This document shows, in pieces, positions 4,983 through 9,863 of a DNA stretch of 9,863 bases. The first letter of the stretch is position 1; each line of letters starts with the position of its first letter. The stretch spans positions 1 to 9,863 of the forward strand of contig JANXXV010000346.1 in assembly GCA_025350445.1 (NCBI GenBank), in the 5' to 3' direction. Source of the stretch: Bryobacteraceae bacterium. Lineage in GTDB: Bacteria > Acidobacteriota > Terriglobia > Bryobacterales > Bryobacteraceae. Made by a program: the position numbers and the translations under genes. The notes beneath the pieces were generated by a model. The model did not search any database. It worked only from the letters and a program-made list of their open reading frames with translations, and was not told the DNA's origin.

Positions 4983-7958
4983 ATGCTCGCTACATTGCGA
5001 CTCATCCGGAAATTCCCGTTTCTTGCTATCCTGCTTTCCGCCAGCCTGTCGGCGCTTGCCGAAGATGCGAAGGGGCCGCGATTTGAATCCGGCGTGCAGC
5101 CGATATTCCGCACGAAATGCTTCGCGTGCCACGATGCGAAATCGCAACGCGCGAGTTTGTCTCTGGAAACCCGCGACGAATTGCTGAAGGGCGGAAAGTC
5201 GGGCGCGGCCGTGGTCCCCGGCAAACCTGCCGATAGTCTGCTGCTCACTATGGTGACCTCGGGGAAAATGCCGATGGGCGGTGAGAAGCTGTCATCCCCG
5301 GAAATTGAAACCATCCGCAAGTGGATTGAAGGCGGCGCCCTGCGGGACGCTGAAGACAAGCTGGCGGCGAAGCTGGTGGCCGAGCGCGAGGTCCATGCCA
5401 TCCTGAGCGCCAAGTGCTGGGTCTGCCACGGACGCACGGAGCAGAAAGCGGGACTCGATTTGCGGACTCGCGCCGCCATCTTGAAGGGCGGCAAATCCGG
5501 CCCTGCCATCGTTCCCGGCAAGCCGGCGGACAGCTTGCTGATCAAGCGCATCAGCGCGCAGGAGATGCCTCCGCCGAAATTGCAGGAACAGTTTTCCGTC
5601 CGTGGAATAACTGACAGCGAACTCGAAAAGATTACCCGGTGGATCGCAACGGGCGCGCTGGGGGACGACGATAGACCACTAGAATTCAGTGCGGCGGCCG
5701 ACCCGATGGTGAAGGAAAAGGATCGCGCGTTTTGGGCCTTTACCGCACCACAACGCGGCACCGTGCCGAACGTGCAAGCGAAGACTCGGGTGCGGAATCC
5801 GATCGATGCGTTCATTCTCGAAAAGCTGGAAGCCAAGGGGACCAGACTCTCGGAAGAGGCGGATCTCCGTACCTTGATGCGCCGCGCTTATCTGGATCTG
5901 ATCGGCTTGCCGCCCACGCCGGAAGAAGTCCAGGCGTATCTCGGGGACGCGAATCCCAAAGCGTACGAACAGATGATCGACAAGCTGCTGGGGTCTCCGC
6001 AATATGGCGAACGCTGGGCCCGCTTCTGGTTGGATGCCGTAGGCTATTCCGATTCGGAAGGCGGCACCAGCGCCGATGAGCCCCGGCCGCACGCGTGGCG
6101 CTATCGCGATTTTGTAATTCGCTCGCTTAATTCCGGCAAGCCGTTCGACCGGTTTCTTACCGAGCAGATCGCCGGTGACGAACTGTTCGACTACAAGGCG
6201 GTGAAAGAGTATACGCCGGAACAAGTGGATCTGTTGGCCGCGACAGGTTTCTGGCGGACGGCTCCTGACTCGACATACAGTACGGAGCAAAACTTCATTC
6301 CGGAGCGGATGGACGTGATTGCCGGGCAGGTGGAGATACTTGGGTCGGCGGTGCTGGGCCTCAGCGTAGGTTGCGCGCGCTGTCATGATCATAAGTACGA
6401 CCCGATTCCGCAGCGTGATTACTACCGTTTGACCGCGGTGCTGATGCCGGCCTACGATCCATTCACCTGGCGAATGCCCAGCATGAACTGCGGCGGAGTG
6501 GGCGCGTTTTGCGATGAGAAGACTACACGCTATCTGCCCTTGTTAGTGGCGAACGAACGCGACAGTATCCAGACCTACAACGCGCCGATCCAGACGAAGA
6601 TCGACGAGCTCAAGAAGCAATTGGATCTGAAAGCCGAACCGCTCAAACAGAAAATGGAAGCCGAGAGGCTGCAGAACCTGCCGGTGGAAATTCGCGAGGA
6701 TGTGCGTAAAGCCCGGCAGGCCGCCGCGGACGAGAGAACCGAGGTGCAGAAGTTTCTGCTGCAACGCTACGAAAGCACGCTCACCGTCAAGCTGACAGAT
6801 ATCGCCAAATCGGACGAAGGTTTCCGTAAAGAGAAAGAAGACATCGACCGTCAGACAAAGGAAGAAAAGGACAAGCTCAAATCCGTACCACGGATTCGCG
6901 CTTTGTTCGATCTCGGTCCTGAACCTCCGCCCACGCGCATCCTTCTGCGGGGCGATGCTTCGACTCCAGGCCCGCTGGTCACGCCCGGCGCCCTATCGGT
7001 GCTCAGTGCCAAGATTCCTCCCTACACTGTTCCGAAGCTCGCGTATGAAAGTAAAACCACCGGCCGGCGGCTGGCCTTGGCGCGCTGGTTGGTGGATCCG
7101 AATCATCCGTTGACGGCGCGTGTGATGGTGAACCGCATGTGGCAACATCACTTCGGAACGGGCTTGGTGAACACGCCGGGCAACTTTGGAAAGATGGGCG
7201 CCTCACCGGTGAATCAGCCGCTGCTCGATTGGCTCTCGACGGAGTTCGTCCGCCAGGGTTGGGATATGAAAGCGATGCACCGGCTGATCATGACGTCTTC
7301 GGCGTATCGCCAAAGCTCCCATGCCGATGCGGGCCGTCAGGAAAAAGATCCGGACGGCACACTGCTATCGCGCTTCCCGTTGCACCGCCTGGATTCGGAC
7401 GCGATTCGCGATTCCATTTTGAAAGTTGCCGGTCGTCTGGACCTCAAGCCATTCGGGCCGCCGGATCCGGTGAAGGTGATGGCGGATGGTGAGGTGGTTG
7501 GTACCGGTGATGCCAAAAGCGGGCAGCGCCGCAGCATCTACATGGCCGGCCGCCGCACGCAGCCCATTACGCTGCTGGATACCTTTGACACTCCGTTCAT
7601 GAATCCCAATTGCGTAAAGCGCGCGCAGTCTACTGTCTCCTCGCAGGCATTGGAGCTGATGAATAGCGACTTGTTGCGCCAAGCCTCGCGATACATGGCT
7701 GGCCGCATTATCGATGCGGAAGGCGATGGCACGCGCGGCCAGATCGATCGCATGTATTGGCTGGCATTTTCTCGAAAGCCATCGGCGGAAGAGATCAGCG
7801 CAGCCGAATCGGCATTGCAAGCGATCGAGAAAGAATGGTTCCAACAATTGCAATCGGATAATCCGGAAGAACCAGTGAAGGCCAGGGCGCATTGGCTCGC
7901 GGTGGCTACACTTTGCCACACGATGTTGAACTCAGCGGAGTTTTTGTATGTCGACTAG
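4983..7958 (+). CDS. Exported PSCyt1/DUF1549/DUF1553 c-type cytochrome protein
   Basis: The 991-residue product starts with a Sec signal peptide (MLATLRLIRKFPFLAILLSA, likely cut after ALA at 26). Two planctomycete-type cytochrome c domains follow, with haem motifs CFACH (46-50) and CWVCH (145-149) and candidate axial Met96 (GKMPMGG) and Met195 (EMPPP). DUF1549 starts near 272 (NPIDAFILEKLE) and holds a third CxxCH, CARCHDHKYDP, at 464-468. A charged, probably coiled-coil stretch covers about 528-640. DUF1553 covers roughly 690-965, with MVNRMWQHHFG at 715. Length and order match the family, which acts outside the inner membrane; its reaction is not established, though a role in electron transfer during breakdown of complex substrates is often proposed. 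ATG 4983 is chosen over ATG 4956 because it begins directly at the signal peptide and avoids overlap. It is followed by its usual DUF1501 partner. Confidence 0.93.
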   Translation: MLATLRLIRKFPFLAILLSASLSALAEDAKGPRFESGVQPIFRTKCFACHDAKSQRASLSLETRDELLKGGKSGAAVVPGKPADSLLLTMVTSGKMPMGGEKLSSPEIETIRKWIEGGALRDAEDKLAAKLVAEREVHAILSAKCWVCHGRTEQKAGLDLRTRAAILKGGKSGPAIVPGKPADSLLIKRISAQEMPPPKLQEQFSVRGITDSELEKITRWIATGALGDDDRPLEFSAAADPMVKEKDRAFWAFTAPQRGTVPNVQAKTRVRNPIDAFILEKLEAKGTRLSEEADLRTLMRRAYLDLIGLPPTPEEVQAYLGDANPKAYEQMIDKLLGSPQYGERWARFWLDAVGYSDSEGGTSADEPRPHAWRYRDFVIRSLNSGKPFDRFLTEQIAGDELFDYKAVKEYTPEQVDLLAATGFWRTAPDSTYSTEQNFIPERMDVIAGQVEILGSAVLGLSVGCARCHDHKYDPIPQRDYYRLTAVLMPAYDPFTWRMPSMNCGGVGAFCDEKTTRYLPLLVANERDSIQTYNAPIQTKIDELKKQLDLKAEPLKQKMEAERLQNLPVEIREDVRKARQAAADERTEVQKFLLQRYESTLTVKLTDIAKSDEGFRKEKEDIDRQTKEEKDKLKSVPRIRALFDLGPEPPPTRILLRGDASTPGPLVTPGALSVLSAKIPPYTVPKLAYESKTTGRRLALARWLVDPNHPLTARVMVNRMWQHHFGTGLVNTPGNFGKMGASPVNQPLLDWLSTEFVRQGWDMKAMHRLIMTSSAYRQSSHADAGRQEKDPDGTLLSRFPLHRLDSDAIRDSILKVAGRLDLKPFGPPDPVKVMADGEVVGTGDAKSGQRRSIYMAGRRTQPITLLDTFDTPFMNPNCVKRAQSTVSSQALELMNSDLLRQASRYMAGRIIDAEGDGTRGQIDRMYWLAFSRKPSAEEISAAESALQAIEKEWFQQLQSDNPEEPVKARAHWLAVATLCHTMLNSAEFLYVD
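5184..5243 (+). repeat. Internal repeat copy 1 in the cytochrome protein (second copy at 5481-5540)
   Basis: Residues 68-87 and 167-186, 99 codons apart, are near-identical (LKGGKSG..(V/I)VPGKPADSLL; 18 of 20 match), each about 20 residues after a CxxCH motif. The DNA differs at many third positions, so this is an old tandem duplication of the PSCyt1 domain kept by selection on the protein, not a recent copy. Confidence 0.85.
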
Positions 7959-9375
7959 ACGCACTTTTTTCAGCCGCGCGGTAGACGGGTTGCAAGGCAC
8001 GGCCCTCGCCTATCTACTTGGGAACGATCTGTTCAGTGCGAATCCGGCATTCGCCGCGGGCGCGCCGAGGATCTACGATCTGAAACCGAAGCCGCCGCAG
8101 CACAAGCCCCGAGCGAAGTCGATCATTCAGCTCTTCATGAATGGCGGACCCAGCCAGGTGGATCTGTTCGATCCGAAACCGGCGCTCACGAAATTCGCCG
8201 GGCAGCCCCCCAGCCGCGACCTGGCGAGTGAAGTTCGCGCCGTGCGTGAGACTGGCGGCCTGATGCCGTCACCTTACAAATTTTCCAAGCACGGGCAATC
8301 GGGAATCGAAGTCTCCGAAATTCTTCCGCATCTCGCTACGTGCGTTGATGACATGGCGGTGATCCGATCGATGTTCACCACTCACTTGGCCCACGAGGCC
8401 GCACTCTTCCTGATGCATGGTGGCCGCATTCTTCCCACCCGCCCCAGTCTGGGCGCTTGGGTGGTCTACGGGCTTGGCTCGGAAAACCAAAACCTTCCGG
8501 CCTACGTGGTGCTTGACGATCCGAAAGGTCCGCCTATCAACTTCATACAAAACTGGCAGGCGGGCTGGTTGCCCGCGGTGTATCAGGGTACGCGGGTTCA
8601 TTCGGAAGGCGCGCCTATTCTGAATCTCAACGCCAAACAGGAATACCCCAGCGAGGTGGTGAAACTCAGCCGCAATCTGCTTCGCAGTATGGATCAGGCG
8701 CACCAACAGCAGCGGCCCGGTAACGTGGAACTGGAAGCGCGCATCGCTAACTACGAACTGGCCGCGCGCATGCAGATGGCCGCCACCGATGCGCTGGATC
8801 TTTCGAAAGAATCCAAGGCCACCAAAGAACTGTATGGATTCGAAGAGGAGCGCACAGCTTCCTATGGCCGCCGCTGTCTGATGGCCCGCAGGCTGGTGGA
8901 GCGCGGCGTGCGACTGGTGCAGGTCTATATCGAAAGTCAGATTTGGGACAACCACAACCAGATCCGCAAAGGTTTGGATTACGCCTGCGGGAAGACCGAC
9001 AAGCCCGCGGCTGCGCTGTTGAAGGACCTGAAGCAACGCGGACTGCTGGAAGATACGCTAGTCGTGTGGGGCGGGGAATTTGGCCGCCTCCCCATCGCAC
9101 AGGATCCCGGCCCCAACGCAGGCCGCGATCATGGCCCATCCGGATTCTCGGTGTGGATGGCGGGCGGCGGCATCAAGGGCGGTACGGTTTACGGATCCAC
9201 CGACGATATCGGCTATCGTGCGGCGGAGAACCCGGTCAGCATCCACGATTTCCACGCGACGATTCTTCACTTGCTGGGGATGAACCACCGGAACCTGGTT
9301 TTCGAGCGGGAAGGGCGGAATGAACGCATCACCGACGAATTTCCCGCTCGTGTTCTGGAGCCGATCATTAGCTAG
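7948..9375 (+). CDS. Tat-exported DUF1501 family protein (alkaline-phosphatase/sulfatase-like fold)
   Basis: The 475-residue protein opens with a twin-arginine signal, TRRTFFSR (3-10), then a hydrophobic stretch and a likely cut after AFA (36). Tat export implies it folds in the cytoplasm, often with a metal cofactor, before crossing the inner membrane. DUF1501 landmarks are present: MNGGPSQVDLFDPKP (64-78), HEAALFLMHGG (about 149-159), WGGEFGR (374-380), GRDHGP (392-397), 'WMAGGGIKGGTVYG' and HDFHATILHLLG (433-444). Asp72, Asp394, His395, Asp434 and His436 are candidate metal-binding residues by analogy with alkaline-phosphatase-fold enzymes. No member's activity is known to me with certainty. 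The start overlaps the end of the cytochrome gene by 11 bases, so the two are translationally coupled and probably act together in the periplasm. It is full length and ends with a family-typical tail. Confidence 0.93.
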   Translation: MSTRRTFFSRAVDGLQGTALAYLLGNDLFSANPAFAAGAPRIYDLKPKPPQHKPRAKSIIQLFMNGGPSQVDLFDPKPALTKFAGQPPSRDLASEVRAVRETGGLMPSPYKFSKHGQSGIEVSEILPHLATCVDDMAVIRSMFTTHLAHEAALFLMHGGRILPTRPSLGAWVVYGLGSENQNLPAYVVLDDPKGPPINFIQNWQAGWLPAVYQGTRVHSEGAPILNLNAKQEYPSEVVKLSRNLLRSMDQAHQQQRPGNVELEARIANYELAARMQMAATDALDLSKESKATKELYGFEEERTASYGRRCLMARRLVERGVRLVQVYIESQIWDNHNQIRKGLDYACGKTDKPAAALLKDLKQRGLLEDTLVVWGGEFGRLPIAQDPGPNAGRDHGPSGFSVWMAGGGIKGGTVYGSTDDIGYRAAENPVSIHDFHATILHLLGMNHRNLVFEREGRNERITDEFPARVLEPIIS

Positions 9376-9393
9376 TGTGGTGTCCCAGTAATC

Positions 9394-9790
9394 TTAGAAA
9401 CCTGCCAAATTGGCCCTGGTGGGGCGGGTACCCTCGCCGGCTAGATGGGCGTTAAAATAAGCTGCCGCATCGCTCTCGATCAGAGTGTATTTCTCACAGG
9501 TGTAGTCGGCGTCCGTGACCGTCAGCACGTCTCCGGATAGCCGACGTTAAGGACAAGTGGTTGGGATCCGTGCTTGCCAACTCCCATGACCTGTGTTTCA
9601 CAGGACCTAATTCCTCCGAGAAGTCTCCCCACCACACGACGCGGCGTTTTGTGATAGCGTGAGACGTCCTTCCGAACTTCCCGATAGGCCTTTTCGGGAT
9701 AAGCCCTCTCGAGTGGAAGATTGGGTGCGCGACATGGAAGTGGAAGGATGGCAGAATTCTTTTTTTGTGGCTTAGTTCTTAGCGTTGAGA
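9394..9790 (-). pseudogene. Possible decayed gene in two frames (unrecognised)
   Basis: The 440-base gap after the DUF1501 gene has no intact gene. On the minus strand one frame is open from about 9790 to a TGA at 9524-9522 and includes PEKAYREVRKDVSRYHKTPR, without a good start codon except ATG 9587. A second frame, open from 9546 to TAA 9396-9394, encodes 50 residues including VTDADYTCEKYTLIESDAAA and YFNAHLAGEGTR. The two overlap by about 25 bases, as expected if one gene suffered a frameshift. Composition looks protein-like in both parts, but I recognise no family, and a third minus frame is also open in the middle. An eroded mobile element or plain intergenic DNA are alternatives. Confidence 0.25.
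9590..9604. repeat. Short perfect inverted repeat CCTGTG-TTT-CACAGG
   Basis: Six-base arms flank a 3-base centre. On the minus strand the loop would read AAA (or GAAAC with 5-bp arms), so a stable small RNA hairpin is possible. It lies in the gene-poor stretch and has no U tract, so it is not an obvious terminator. Confidence 0.35.
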
Positions 9791-9802
9791 TACGCTAAGA
9801 AC
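9775..9802. promoter_or_regulatory. Perfect 11-bp inverted repeat before a new gene, candidate operator
   Basis: GTTCTTAGCGT (9775-9785) and ACGCTAAGAAC (9792-9802) are perfect reverse complements around a 6-base centre. The right arm abuts the AGGAG ribosome binding site of the gene at 9816. A site this long and symmetrical, placed at the start of a gene, suits a dimeric repressor. As RNA it would form a hairpin immediately before the Shine-Dalgarno, which could also control translation. No regulator is visible. Confidence 0.5.
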
Positions 9803-9815
9803 AGGAGAACTCGAA

Positions 9816-9863
9816 ATGTTCGATTCTGAACTACAGTTGGCTAAGCAACGGGGAGTGCTATTA
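9816..9863 (+). CDS. Start of an unidentified gene (runs off the window)
   Basis: ATG 9816 follows AGGAG (9803-9807) with an ideal 8-base spacer, the best ribosome binding site in the window. Sixteen codons (MFDSELQLAKQRGVLL) are open to the right edge. The fragment is too short to assign a family. The inverted repeat directly upstream suggests a regulated, possibly self-regulated gene. Confidence 0.55.
   Translation, partial: MFDSELQLAKQRGVLL

Noticed and set aside
4862..5836. 324-codon minus-strand ORF
   Set aside because: Antisense to the end of the dehydrogenase and the start of the cytochrome protein, both of which have intact motifs; the product is Ser-rich and unrecognisable.
8269..9036. 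255-codon minus-strand ORF
   Set aside because: Fully antisense to the DUF1501 gene; His/Arg-rich product with no motifs.
9376..9420. Insertion-sequence end (TGTGGTGTCCCAG...)
   Set aside because: No matching inverted end or target duplication was found elsewhere in the window.
1..9863. CRISPR array, tRNA or rRNA genes
   Set aside because: No regularly spaced repeats, cloverleaf-like segments or rRNA-like stretches were seen.

Overview
The window is GC-rich bacterial chromosomal DNA. Its gene content points to a soil-type Acidobacterium, probably of the Solibacter/Bryobacterales group: a Sec-exported cytochrome of the planctomycete type (PSCyt1-DUF1549-DUF1553) paired with a Tat-exported DUF1501 protein, a subclass B3-like metallo-beta-lactamase, and a small ParD-like protein. 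This placement is inferred from family content only; there is no rRNA or tRNA gene.

Layout. (1) 1-245, minus: N-terminus of a metallo-beta-lactamase-like protein that runs off the left edge. (2) 246-901: a gene-poor stretch with a likely ATP-grasp N-terminal remnant (291-443, plus) and a 65-residue antitoxin-like gene with no toxin beside it (438-635, minus). (3) 902-1552, plus: a uracil-DNA glycosylase family protein whose stop overlaps the start of a 47-codon ORF. (4) 1553-1818: a junk-like interval with a hydrophobic reading frame and tandem hairpins behind the next operon. (5) 1819-3908, minus: a two-gene unit, an SDR oxidoreductase followed after 8 bases by an ACS-family MFS transporter. 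(6) 3909-3982: a short divergent promoter region carrying TGGT-AAA-ACCA, the core seen in operators of FadR-type GntR regulators. (7) 3983-9375, plus: a tight three-gene unit, a D-2-hydroxyacid dehydrogenase (CtBP-like), a large c-type cytochrome/DUF1549/DUF1553 protein starting 1 base later, and a Tat-dependent DUF1501 protein overlapping by 11 bases. (8) 9376-9815: no intact gene; minus-strand open frames suggest a decayed gene. It ends in a perfect 11-bp inverted repeat just before a well-placed Shine-Dalgarno and the first 16 codons of a new gene.

How the genes may work together. Parts 5-7 read as one divergent locus for an oxidised carbon source. The MFS protein would import an organic anion such as a sugar acid, the SDR and the D-2-hydroxyacid dehydrogenase would interconvert hydroxy and keto groups with NAD(H) in the cytoplasm, and the exported cytochrome/DUF1501 pair would act outside the inner membrane on a larger substrate. 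The enzyme classes are clear from motifs. The substrate, the electron acceptor of the cytochrome and the shared regulation are inferences. I see no CRISPR array, intact insertion sequence, tRNA or rRNA.
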